This document shows, piece after piece, positions 17,980 through 27,190 of a stretch of 41,539 nucleotides of DNA. Each line of letters opens with the position of its first letter. The first letter of the stretch is position 1. The DNA comes from Syntrophaceae bacterium (lineage in GTDB: Bacteria > Desulfobacterota > Syntrophia > Syntrophales > Smithellaceae). Location: positions 1 through 41,539 of the forward strand of contig JANXZU010000130.1 in NCBI GenBank assembly GCA_025355345.1. Direction: 5' to 3'. The translations under genes and the position numbers were made by a program. The notes below the pieces were generated by a model. It ran no database searches. It was not told the DNA's origin and saw only the letters and a program-made list of their open reading frames with translations.

Positions 17980-20208
17980 CTAAAAATTAGGTCCAAGCAG
18001 TCCGAACAGTGACAGTTTTACTAAAAATCTGTCGTCGGTTATATTATTGACGTCAGTGCTTCTGGTATATTCTAATCCTAAAACCCAGCATTGCGAACGA
18101 TAAACAACCCCCACGGTATTTTCCACAACTCTGGAATTAAACTGATCATGTCTGGATACAATTATTCCTTCAATGTTTTTAGTGATCATTGCCTTCACAC
18201 TTACGTTTATTTGTTCAATTGAGTCTAGGGTATAACGATAACCAACGGTCAACTTGTCTCCCCGCCAATCGCTTATATTGAGATCATAATTCGTTTCTTT
18301 CCAACCGTTATAAATGCTGTACTTATTTCGTGCGCCAAATGACAAATACTTATAAGGGCTAATATCAAATTCAATTCCGATGTCAGACAGAGGCCTTCTT
18401 TCGCCGGTAACCCCTTCCATGCCCTTTTTAGCTTCATTGATATCATAAGTTTGGAAAAGCTTTAGCCTTAGAAATTCAAGGTAGCTGGATGAGCCCTTTT
18501 CATCCTTCAATTTCGCCGTAAAGGTATTGGTAAGCGACCAAGCCACCGCATTTTGTTCCGCTGTGACGTTCGTGCCCAAAATTATATCCTGGTCTATCGC
18601 TGGCGTTAACGCGGTCACATAATCGGGGAGATTGTCCTGCTTAATATTAGGGATGTAAGAATATTTTATTTCCGGCTTAATTTCGTGCCGTATTTTTTCC
18701 CAATTGAAAAAATTAAGGTCAAATATTCGGGAAATCTGGCTATTCGCAGTTATTGAGGCATTATATATGGCCTTGTCACCACTTTTGTCACCAATGCCTA
18801 TCTGATTATCATCACGAGCCCAAAATACTTCTTTGAAAGCGATCTGGGGGATTACTTTAGCATATCGTGATACATTAAATGGCAGAGATAAAGTGGGAGA
18901 AAAATCAAAAGAATTCCCTTTTTGTCCTTCACCCCGATAAAAATAATCATAAGTTCCGGCAAATTCAAAATATACGGGAGTATTTAAAAGCTGTTGTTTG
19001 ATGCCGGTAAAAACAATCTCCGGATATTTCTGCAATGTTCTGTCATTATTGGCAGCCGCAAAATCATCAGTTGAACTTATAAGCGCCATTATATTGTAAT
19101 TTGACCAGCTTTTAACCGCGCGGACTGATGATTCCAGAGAACGCAGAGACTCATCTCCGCGAAAAGGTACTTTTTTAAATGGATCTTCTTCACTTGCAGC
19201 ATAGTGCTCCATATAATAATTATGGGCGGAAAAATCCTTAAAATACCATTTATCGGAAACCTGACGTAAATCCGTTCTTATATATAATTCGGGATTAAAA
19301 TCTGTCTGGTGATTCAGATAGAAAGACCAGCGTTTATGCATTGAATTCCAATCGCGACTGGTTGCGGAATCAACTGATTCAATAACATGCTTATCATCTT
19401 CCATATAGTCGCCGTACAAAGTACCAAAAGACTTCTCACCCAGATAATATCTGAATTCAACACCTTCTTTAAATCCTCTCTTCTCAATGAAGCCCTGGTA
19501 AAAAGTGGCATCAAACTGAGGTGAAATAGCCCAGAAAAATGGAATCTCCACATCAATGCCATCATTTTTAGAATAGGCTAGATATGGTAAAAGGAATCCT
19601 GATTGGCGTTTTGTTTTTGCGGGAAAAGGAATAAACGGTGAATAAAAAACCGGCAAACCTTTAGTAAGAAACCGGGCATCCTTCATCAAACCATAGCCTT
19701 CAATGGTTACCTTCATCTCTGATCCGGCTACTTGCCAGTCCGGATTATCACCATCACAAGTTGTTGCGGAAGGTTTCTCGATGTAATATGTGTCTTCCCC
19801 TGTTTTCTCAATCTTATCGCCTTTAATGTAAAAATGGTTTTTAGCGTAAAATGCCCGACCGTTATATGCAGCTCCCGTTTTATTTTCAATATTGAAAACG
19901 ATCTTATCGCCGGTCATATTATCCGCGCCCATGCTCAAAAATGCGTTGCCTTGGGCTGTAGCAATACTGTTTTTGTTATCAAATTTAACATCATCAGCCT
20001 TTAAAGTGCCGTCTTCATATGTTATGACAACTTTGCCCTGAAAATCGTAAACATCGGTAACATTATTATATCCCATTGTCTCAGATTCAATAACCACGGG
20101 ATTGTCATTTTTTTTATTTTCGGCGGCAAAAACACCCGGACATGAAAACAAGACTATGGTTCCGGCGATAAATGCTATTACTAAATTGTATTTAATAGTT
20201 CGAATCAC
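17980..20208 (-). CDS. lptD: LPS-assembly protein LptD
   Basis: 742 aa; signal peptide, LptA-like N-terminal domain (DVYDFQGKVVITYEDGTLKADDVKFDNKNSIATAQGNAFL) and large outer-membrane barrel domain (PVFYSPFIPFPAKTKRQSGFLLPYLAYS). Confidence 0.9.
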   Translation of the reverse strand: MIRTIKYNLVIAFIAGTIVLFSCPGVFAAENKKNDNPVVIESETMGYNNVTDVYDFQGKVVITYEDGTLKADDVKFDNKNSIATAQGNAFLSMGADNMTGDKIVFNIENKTGAAYNGRAFYAKNHFYIKGDKIEKTGEDTYYIEKPSATTCDGDNPDWQVAGSEMKVTIEGYGLMKDARFLTKGLPVFYSPFIPFPAKTKRQSGFLLPYLAYSKNDGIDVEIPFFWAISPQFDATFYQGFIEKRGFKEGVEFRYYLGEKSFGTLYGDYMEDDKHVIESVDSATSRDWNSMHKRWSFYLNHQTDFNPELYIRTDLRQVSDKWYFKDFSAHNYYMEHYAASEEDPFKKVPFRGDESLRSLESSVRAVKSWSNYNIMALISSTDDFAAANNDRTLQKYPEIVFTGIKQQLLNTPVYFEFAGTYDYFYRGEGQKGNSFDFSPTLSLPFNVSRYAKVIPQIAFKEVFWARDDNQIGIGDKSGDKAIYNASITANSQISRIFDLNFFNWEKIRHEIKPEIKYSYIPNIKQDNLPDYVTALTPAIDQDIILGTNVTAEQNAVAWSLTNTFTAKLKDEKGSSSYLEFLRLKLFQTYDINEAKKGMEGVTGERRPLSDIGIEFDISPYKYLSFGARNKYSIYNGWKETNYDLNISDWRGDKLTVGYRYTLDSIEQINVSVKAMITKNIEGIIVSRHDQFNSRVVENTVGVVYRSQCWVLGLEYTRSTDVNNITDDRFLVKLSLFGLLGPNF

Positions 20209-20225
20209 AATAAATAATCCTTTTC

Positions 20226-21515
20226 TTAACCAATTTTAGATCTCTTATCACAAGAAATGGTTTGAGGAAATATTTGTTTTACTTCGCCAGCAAGATATAA
20301 TGAACCGGCCGCGCAAATCAAATCCTTCCTATTTGCTATTGCCAGTGCCCGCTCAATTGCTTTTCCCGTATTTTCGGTAACAATTACCGGATATCCCATT
20401 TTGGTTAGCTCGTATGTCATATCGACTACAGGCACTGCACGCCCGGTTTTTAATTGCGTTACAATTATTTTTGAGGACAACGGCGCTATTATTCGCAACA
20501 TTTTCCGATAGTCTTTATCGGCGAGTGCCCCAAAGATAAAAATCAATCGCCGATAAGAAAAATCTCTTTTTAATGCCTGACATAAAACCCTCATACCCGC
20601 TGGATTATGAGCACCATCAAGAAGAAAAAGAGGATCGTTTTGCAAAATTTCCAGCCGGGCAGCCCATTGAGTATTGGCAAGGCCTTGGCCTATCGCTTCA
20701 TCATCAACCTGAAAACCATTATTGCCACATAACTCGACTGCGGCTAATGCCAAAGCAGCATTGGAACACTGATGCCTTCCCTGCAGGGGTATCGGCAAAT
20801 TTTTTAAATTACGTTGAAGGCCATGATAAGTTAGAAATCCATCTTTTTGCCTTTTGATTCTTATATCTCTGCCCAGACAGTAGAGTTTGGAGCGACGATC
20901 AAGACAAACTTTTTTTACTACTTCCAAAACATTTTTTTGTTTTGCCGCCGTAATACAAACTCCATTCTGTTTGATGATACCTGCTTTTTCACGGGCAATT
21001 GTTGTAAGAGAGTTGCCTAGATAAGCTGTATGATCCACTGCAATGTTGGTGATAACTGAAACAATTGGCTTACAAACATTGGTAGCATCGAGCCTGCCGC
21101 CCAAACCAACCTCCAACACAGCGATATCAACCTGTTGGCTCTGAAAATACAGAAAAGCCACGGCCGTTAAAAACTCAAAATATGTTACCTGATTTTCCAG
21201 CTTGCGCTTAACATCTTCAACTGTATGGCTAAACTCCTTCTTTGTGATTTTTCTATCGCTGACGACAATTCTTTCCCGAACGTCAATTAAATGCGGAGAT
21301 GTATAGAGACCAACCTTATAACCGGCGCTATGCAGAATCGAAGCTAACATTGCCGCAGTTGATCCTTTGCCATTGGTACCCGCTATCAATATTGTCTTGT
21401 ACGAATTTTGCGGATTTTCCAGGCGCATCAAAAGCGCCGTAATTGCCTCCAGACCAAAACGCATGGAATCAATATTTAAACTTGCCAGGTAAGTATAAGG
21501 ATCTGTATTTTTCAT
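20226..21515 (-). CDS. folC: Folylpolyglutamate synthase/dihydrofolate synthase
   Basis: TILIAGTNGKGSTAAMLASIL, YTSPHLIDVRERI, VLEVGLGGRLDATN, DHTAYLG, LLDGAHNPAGM. Confidence 0.95.
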   Translation of the reverse strand: MKNTDPYTYLASLNIDSMRFGLEAITALLMRLENPQNSYKTILIAGTNGKGSTAAMLASILHSAGYKVGLYTSPHLIDVRERIVVSDRKITKKEFSHTVEDVKRKLENQVTYFEFLTAVAFLYFQSQQVDIAVLEVGLGGRLDATNVCKPIVSVITNIAVDHTAYLGNSLTTIAREKAGIIKQNGVCITAAKQKNVLEVVKKVCLDRRSKLYCLGRDIRIKRQKDGFLTYHGLQRNLKNLPIPLQGRHQCSNAALALAAVELCGNNGFQVDDEAIGQGLANTQWAARLEILQNDPLFLLDGAHNPAGMRVLCQALKRDFSYRRLIFIFGALADKDYRKMLRIIAPLSSKIIVTQLKTGRAVPVVDMTYELTKMGYPVIVTENTGKAIERALAIANRKDLICAAGSLYLAGEVKQIFPQTISCDKRSKIG

Positions 21516-21666
21516 TTAATTTGTAAGCAAATTAGCATACCTGATGACAGCAGGCAATAATTTTATACTTCAATAAGCATAAATTATTCTGTTGAACAAT
21601 CAAGTTGAATTAAATTATGATTCATGGGTATAAAGCAGCAAATCTAACCAGCAAGGAGAAGATAAA

Positions 21667-22392
21667 ATGGAGCAAAAGAAAGCAATAGTAGTGGGGGCCA
21701 GCTCCGGAATAGGTAAAGAACTGGCGAAGATATTATCCGGCAATGGCTATATAGTTGGTCTGGCGGCAAGAAGAACTGATTTGCTCTCTGAGCTGCAAAA
21801 GGAATTGTCCAATAAATCATTGATCAAACAAATTGATATAAGCAAACCGGAAGATGCGGAAATTAAATTTAAAGAAATGCTAATCGAGATGGGCGGAGTT
21901 GATCTGGTTGTGATCAGCGCAGGATGTGGGGATTTGAATTCCAAACTGAAGTGGCCCATTGAAAAAGCAACCATAGATGCCAACGTCACCGGATTTGCCC
22001 TGATTGCAGGGATCTCCTTGCAGCATTTTCTGGAAAAAGGTTCCGGCCATCTGGTAGGCATTTCATCAATAGCAGCTTTGCGCGGCCAAAGAAGCGCGCC
22101 TGCTTATTCCGCTTCCAAAGCTTTTGTCTGCAACTATCTGGAAGGTTTGCGCCACATTGCGACCAAGTCCAGAAAACCGATTTTTATCACGGATGTACAA
22201 CCAGGATTTGTGAAGACTCCGATGTCTCGCGGTAATAATTTGTTTTGGATATCTACTGCCCAAAAGGCCGCAAATCAAATTTACAAAGCGATTGTCAAAA
22301 AGAAAAAACATGCCTATATAACCAAACGCTGGCGCCTGATCGCCTGGCTTTTAAAAACAGTACCAGATTGGATTTACAATAAAATGATGTAG
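21667..22392 (+). CDS. Short-chain dehydrogenase/reductase family oxidoreductase
   Basis: Cofactor motif VVGASSGIGKELAKIL and catalytic YSASKAF. Confidence 0.9.
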   Translation: MEQKKAIVVGASSGIGKELAKILSGNGYIVGLAARRTDLLSELQKELSNKSLIKQIDISKPEDAEIKFKEMLIEMGGVDLVVISAGCGDLNSKLKWPIEKATIDANVTGFALIAGISLQHFLEKGSGHLVGISSIAALRGQRSAPAYSASKAFVCNYLEGLRHIATKSRKPIFITDVQPGFVKTPMSRGNNLFWISTAQKAANQIYKAIVKKKKHAYITKRWRLIAWLLKTVPDWIYNKMM

Positions 22393-22400
22393 TTTTACAA

Positions 22401-24635
22401 TCAGAGAGCCTCTACCCGGCACGGCACATAGCGGTGAATCGGCGTGCCAAACTGATCGCGATGAGTATTCTTCGTCAAGCGGTTCACATTCGCCCCGTAT
22501 TTCTTGCCGTTGTAAACCATACCAAATCCATGAGGGATGACAACATGGCCTTGCTTTGCCGTGTCTGTAATCTCCAGTTCGATTTCTTCGGAACCGGCCT
22601 CTGTTGTCACCCGAACCTGCTGACCATCCTTCAATTTCAAGGATTCTGCATCGGCAGGATGCATGGCAAGTGTGCAGACTCGTTTACCTTCGTTCCAGGC
22701 CGGATCGCGCATCAGCGTATTGGCATTCATGGACATATGCCTGCCCGCCATCAGAATCAAAGGAAATTCACGAGGCATCACCAGCGCCGCTTCTTCTTTT
22801 TGCGCATCAACATTTTTCAATTCATCCTGCAGTTCAGGAATAAAGAGATTTATTTTACCGTCTTCTGTCTTGAGCTCTGCCATGTTTTTTTCGGGATCAA
22901 CCTTGCCCACCCAGATACCTTCGGGATGATCCATAATCTGCCCAAATATTTCCTCGCCCAAAGTTGCTCCAGGCTTAAATCCAGCCCTGGCGGCATCTTC
23001 ATGGAAGGATTTGGGCGATACCGCAAGCATTCCCCAGAGGGCTGCCAGATGAACAGAACCCAGCACCTTTCCCAGAGTTTTTCCTAAAATAAAAGGCATG
23101 CTCTTTAAGGCTTTTGGTTCTGTCATGGCATATTCCATAAGTGCTTGGGCAAAAGCGGCATGGCTTTCTTCTGCTGCCTTATAAAGAATATCGGGAATCG
23201 GCGGAACCAAACCCATCTTATCGGCTATACGCAGATGGATTTCGCCCAGCTCCAAAGGTTCGCCTTCCGGCTCAACAATAGGCCTGCGCATCTGGAAGAA
23301 GATACCCGGATAGGTCATGGGGAAAAAGGTCCCATCCCATGATTCGTAACCGGAACGAGAGGGCAAGACGTAATGGGAAAGAGCCGCCGTTTCCGTCATC
23401 GCTATTTCCGCTGTAACCAGAAGGTCAAGACGTTTGAAGGCCTGTTCATAGGCTGTCGTATCCGCATACGAACGAAGTGGATTGGAGCCCGTGACCAGAA
23501 CTGCCCGTAACCTTTCCGGGTGATCAGATATAATTTCTTCCGGCATGACATTAGGCGGGAAAGAACCGCAGACCGGGAAGGAGTTAGTCGCCACGGTGCG
23601 CCATGTCTTGGGATTTCTTTCATCGGTATGAGAACCGATGGGCACCATGTGGCCGTTAATAACATTGCCGCCTTCAACACAAAGCCTGCCGCAGATGGCC
23701 TGCAGAATTACGATAAGATAAGAGTTCAGTCCGCTGTGGCGTCCCATGAAAATGCCCAAATCATAACGCAGGGAAGATTTCCGCGTGGCATAAAGACGGG
23801 TAACTTCCTTCACCTGATCAAAATCAAGCTTGCAGGCGGCAACCGCCGCGCGCTCGTCATAATCCTGAAACAGAGATTTAACCTGATCAAAGCCTGATGT
23901 GAAATTTTCCAGATAGGATTTATTTTCCCAGCCTTCTTTGAGGATGATGGAAATCATCGCTTTAAGCAGCAGGGCATCCGTGCCGGGACGGATGGGCAGA
24001 TGGATATCGGCAAGCTTTGCTGTTTCTGAAACACGGGGATCAACAACGATAAGCATTTTTTCTTTATCTTTGGAGAGGCGCTGCAACTGCCGCGGCGCCT
24101 GAGGAATCTGGTGGCTTTGCATACCGTTCCAGCCGAACACTAAAAGTAGGTCTGTATTGTTTACATCCGGCTGATCGTGCAGAGTCTGGCGTCCATGAGT
24201 CCTGCCGCACACCCAGAAAGCGCCGGAGAATTCCTGAGCCAAAGCGCTGTATTGATATTGTGAGCCAATGCCACGCATCAGCCTTACACCAAAAGCCGCT
24301 TCAAAATGGCATCCCTGCCCTCCCCCGCCCATATAGGCAAAAGAGCGCGGGCCATACTGGCCTGTAATGCTCTTTAGCCTGGCGGCAATCTCATCAATTG
24401 CCTGATCCCAGGAAATACGTTCAAACTTGTCACCCACCTTCTTTAAAGGATATTGAAGGCGGTCGGCATTGTGCTGGTGATAGGCTATGTTTAACCCTTT
24501 GCGGCAGAAATACCCTTCGCTTCTAACATTGGATTTATCCGGCTTAACTTTGACGATGCGGTTATTTTCCACCTCGACTTCCAACCCGCAGTTCTGTGCG
24601 CAGAGGACGCAACCTGTTTTATGTATCGTTCCCAT
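22401..24635 (-). CDS. Molybdopterin-dependent oxidoreductase, single large catalytic subunit
   Basis: N-terminal [4Fe-4S] motif CVLCAQNCGLEV...GYFCRKG; FGWNGMQSHQIPQAPRQLQRL, GSNPLRSYADT, C-terminal MGD-binding domain; no TAT/Sec signal at the likely start MGTIHKTGC. Confidence 0.88.
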   Translation of the reverse strand: MGTIHKTGCVLCAQNCGLEVEVENNRIVKVKPDKSNVRSEGYFCRKGLNIAYHQHNADRLQYPLKKVGDKFERISWDQAIDEIAARLKSITGQYGPRSFAYMGGGGQGCHFEAAFGVRLMRGIGSQYQYSALAQEFSGAFWVCGRTHGRQTLHDQPDVNNTDLLLVFGWNGMQSHQIPQAPRQLQRLSKDKEKMLIVVDPRVSETAKLADIHLPIRPGTDALLLKAMISIILKEGWENKSYLENFTSGFDQVKSLFQDYDERAAVAACKLDFDQVKEVTRLYATRKSSLRYDLGIFMGRHSGLNSYLIVILQAICGRLCVEGGNVINGHMVPIGSHTDERNPKTWRTVATNSFPVCGSFPPNVMPEEIISDHPERLRAVLVTGSNPLRSYADTTAYEQAFKRLDLLVTAEIAMTETAALSHYVLPSRSGYESWDGTFFPMTYPGIFFQMRRPIVEPEGEPLELGEIHLRIADKMGLVPPIPDILYKAAEESHAAFAQALMEYAMTEPKALKSMPFILGKTLGKVLGSVHLAALWGMLAVSPKSFHEDAARAGFKPGATLGEEIFGQIMDHPEGIWVGKVDPEKNMAELKTEDGKINLFIPELQDELKNVDAQKEEAALVMPREFPLILMAGRHMSMNANTLMRDPAWNEGKRVCTLAMHPADAESLKLKDGQQVRVTTEAGSEEIELEITDTAKQGHVVIPHGFGMVYNGKKYGANVNRLTKNTHRDQFGTPIHRYVPCRVEAL

Positions 24636-24699
24636 GAATACTCCTTTCTCCGGCAGTGCCACCGGATTAGCGAATCTACGTCTTGATTCAACCCAGGTA

Positions 24700-25524
24700 T
24701 TAATCTTTTGCAGACAACAAACTGAGCCACGTATGCCTCTCTAAAAAAGAGCCGGAAACATTTTGTTCCATTTCTTCAAAAAATGCAAAGGGCACGGCAA
24801 ACGTCATTAGGTTTGGGTTATTCAACTGCTTGCGGATATAAACGCGGGCGGTAAGATCGGTAAGTCCTACAACAGCACGGGGCCTAGCTGATTTTGCCTC
24901 GTGGTAAGGATAGATGCCCATAGTCTGACAAGCTGCGGCATAAGGCATAATCACATTTTCATAATCGCCGCGTCCGTAGTTGGCCAGAACTGTCAAAGCG
25001 GAGAGCTGATCAGGATTGACAAAGAAAATGACCGTCTGCGGTTTTTCTTGCGCCGGATCAATTTTGTCCAGCGGCTGGAAAACAACATATTTTTCAGGAA
25101 TATCCGTAATAGGCAAGGTTTGGACAAATTTTTCAACAAGATCTGGTGATTTGATATAGCGCTCGCCATGCAGAAAGTGATCATGGCTTTCGGCTGTCAT
25201 GTAAGGCTTGATCTTTTCGGCCAGTTCCGGGCCGCCTTCCCTTGACGCATTGCCAGTAGATAAAAAATGACAAAAGCCTTCTTCGCCGCCGGGGAAATTT
25301 TTATACTGATTGCCGAAACCAAGACCAACTCCACCACCGAAGCAGCCAAATGTTTTTGCATCCGCGACGGCGCTCTTTCCTTTGGCTGCGGCAGCGGCAA
25401 GCCACATCACACAGCCCCATTTATTCTCAGCAAACTGCATGGCGCCCTGCGGCTTTTCATTTGACCAGAGAAGAGCCACCGGTTGATATTGAAGTTGAAT
25501 TGCTTTAGCGATTAAACTTTCCAT
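24700..25524 (-). CDS. DUF169 domain-containing protein
   Basis: QYQPVALLWSNEKPQGAMQFAENKWGCVMWLAAAAAKGKSAVADAKTFGCFGGGVGLGFGNQYKNFPGGEEGFCHFLS pattern of DUF169; start may be 25566 or 25524. Confidence 0.75.
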   Translation of the reverse strand: MESLIAKAIQLQYQPVALLWSNEKPQGAMQFAENKWGCVMWLAAAAAKGKSAVADAKTFGCFGGGVGLGFGNQYKNFPGGEEGFCHFLSTGNASREGGPELAEKIKPYMTAESHDHFLHGERYIKSPDLVEKFVQTLPITDIPEKYVVFQPLDKIDPAQEKPQTVIFFVNPDQLSALTVLANYGRGDYENVIMPYAAACQTMGIYPYHEAKSARPRAVVGLTDLTARVYIRKQLNNPNLMTFAVPFAFFEEMEQNVSGSFLERHTWLSLLSAKD

Positions 25525-25788
25525 TTCGGTATTAAGCCCTCCTCTTTTTTCCACATATTCTAACAACGAAGTACCAAAATTGTCCAGCCATATTTTTGAT
25601 TCGTCATTTGTTTCAGGAAGGACTACAGACGGAAACTCCCGAGACTGTAAACTAATCTGTTTAAATGCTAAAAACCATCTATTTTAGATGAAACTAAAAA
25701 AGCTGAAATATCTTTCATATTGAACCAGAAACGATGGTGCGTCATTCTGCGTTGAATGTTTTCTGTTTTAATTCGTTTTCATCCGAGG

Positions 25789-26940
25789 TTACCTTGTTTC
25801 GTTACTCTGTTCCTGCCTCTCGAATAACTGCACGATCACGTGGGAAGTGAAGAAGACCGCCATGAGCGGATCAACCCAGCTCGTTCCCGCGTTCGGGATC
25901 AGTGTCCACTCGATGGGTCTGCTGAAGACCAAAACAGCGACCATGAGCCCTAACAGCACTGCCGAGACCATCCGTTTCTTTATCAGCCATGCTGATGATA
26001 TGAACACAGCGATCGACGGGCCGAGTATGGCATATGTGTTGTTCTCGGTTCGCGGGCTCATGAGAATCAGATAGGATGATGCAAGGGTATAGACAAAGAT
26101 CGCGGAACGGTTGGTCTCGTGCCGTCGACGGCTGATCCAGCAGAGTACCAGCGTGCCGACAGCCGCAGCGAGACGCAGCAGATTCTGAACCAACTCAGGC
26201 GTCGTGATGCCGATGACTGTCAGGGCGTTAAAGAGGGTCGTCCATCCTTTCTCTACCGACCCTACATGCGCAGCTGTGGTCGTGTTCTGGAGGAACACAA
26301 CATACTGATACGCCACAAAACCTGGTTGCTGGGTCAGGAACGGTAGCGCGAAGAGCGCGGCGATCCCGGCGGCGACCCGCCATGACATCTTCCGGTCAAT
26401 GGCCGCCACCAGAAGGATGAGGACGATAGAGAGCGGCTTGAAAGCCACACTCAGCATCAGCCAGAGCGTTGCCCTCCACCACCGTTCCCGGGAGATGTCC
26501 GCGACAGCGAACATCATGAGACCCGCCATGATCATGGTAGCCTGACCGTTCCGGGCGCAGGACCACGCCATTAGAATCGAAACCAGCGAAAGCAGCGGAA
26601 AAAGATTGATCCTGCCCCGGCCGGCGGCAAGACGACCGAGTTCGCGGACGCCCAGCGCGAAGACCGCGATATTCAGTAGCCGCCAGAGTACCTCGGATAT
26701 GAGCTCCGGCAGCAGCGCAAAAGGAATAAACAGGAGCGCACTCTGCGGGAGATACATGAATCCGCCCACGCCGAGCCCTTCGTAAAGATTCCTGCCGTCG
26801 ATCCAGTTGATGGCCGCTATGCGGTAGGTCGGCACCACTGTCCGCTGGCCGCCGGCAAGCATTATACCCGCCACTGCGATGAACAGCAGCGCCCAGGCGG
26901 CCCAGGCCATGCCCACATATTGTTTATCCGTCAATCGCAA
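25789..26940 (-). CDS. Polytopic membrane protein, glycosyltransferase family 87 (DUF2029)-like
   Basis: 383 aa with many TM helices; AINWIDGRNLYEGLGVGGFMYLPQSALLFIPFALLP and SWSCARNGQATMIMAGLMM-type motifs of GT87. Confidence 0.7.
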   Translation of the reverse strand: MRLTDKQYVGMAWAAWALLFIAVAGIMLAGGQRTVVPTYRIAAINWIDGRNLYEGLGVGGFMYLPQSALLFIPFALLPELISEVLWRLLNIAVFALGVRELGRLAAGRGRINLFPLLSLVSILMAWSCARNGQATMIMAGLMMFAVADISRERWWRATLWLMLSVAFKPLSIVLILLVAAIDRKMSWRVAAGIAALFALPFLTQQPGFVAYQYVVFLQNTTTAAHVGSVEKGWTTLFNALTVIGITTPELVQNLLRLAAAVGTLVLCWISRRRHETNRSAIFVYTLASSYLILMSPRTENNTYAILGPSIAVFISSAWLIKKRMVSAVLLGLMVAVLVFSRPIEWTLIPNAGTSWVDPLMAVFFTSHVIVQLFERQEQSNETR

Positions 26941-27190
26941 ATATTTCCTCCAGAGTTTTGGGAATTATTTTTGATAAGACCTTGCTTTCATTGCAAGTGA
27001 GCATAGGGAAGCCGCGCTTGTATGTCAAGAAAATATTGCCATGTGAATTCCAGTTCAAAGTGCACCACATTAGACTAAAGTATAGTGTCATCGGGCTTGA
27101 ATTGTGTGTATTGCTGATTGAAATCATGCATTTTTACGAAGATTGACGAAGTGTGTAGTTCAGGAAGAAATATTTACTGTTGAAGGGTAA

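Noticed and set aside
22434-23087. 217-aa plus-strand ORF and others antisense to the molybdopterin oxidoreductase
   Set aside because: Shadow ORFs opposite a well-conserved coding frame, no recognisable domain.
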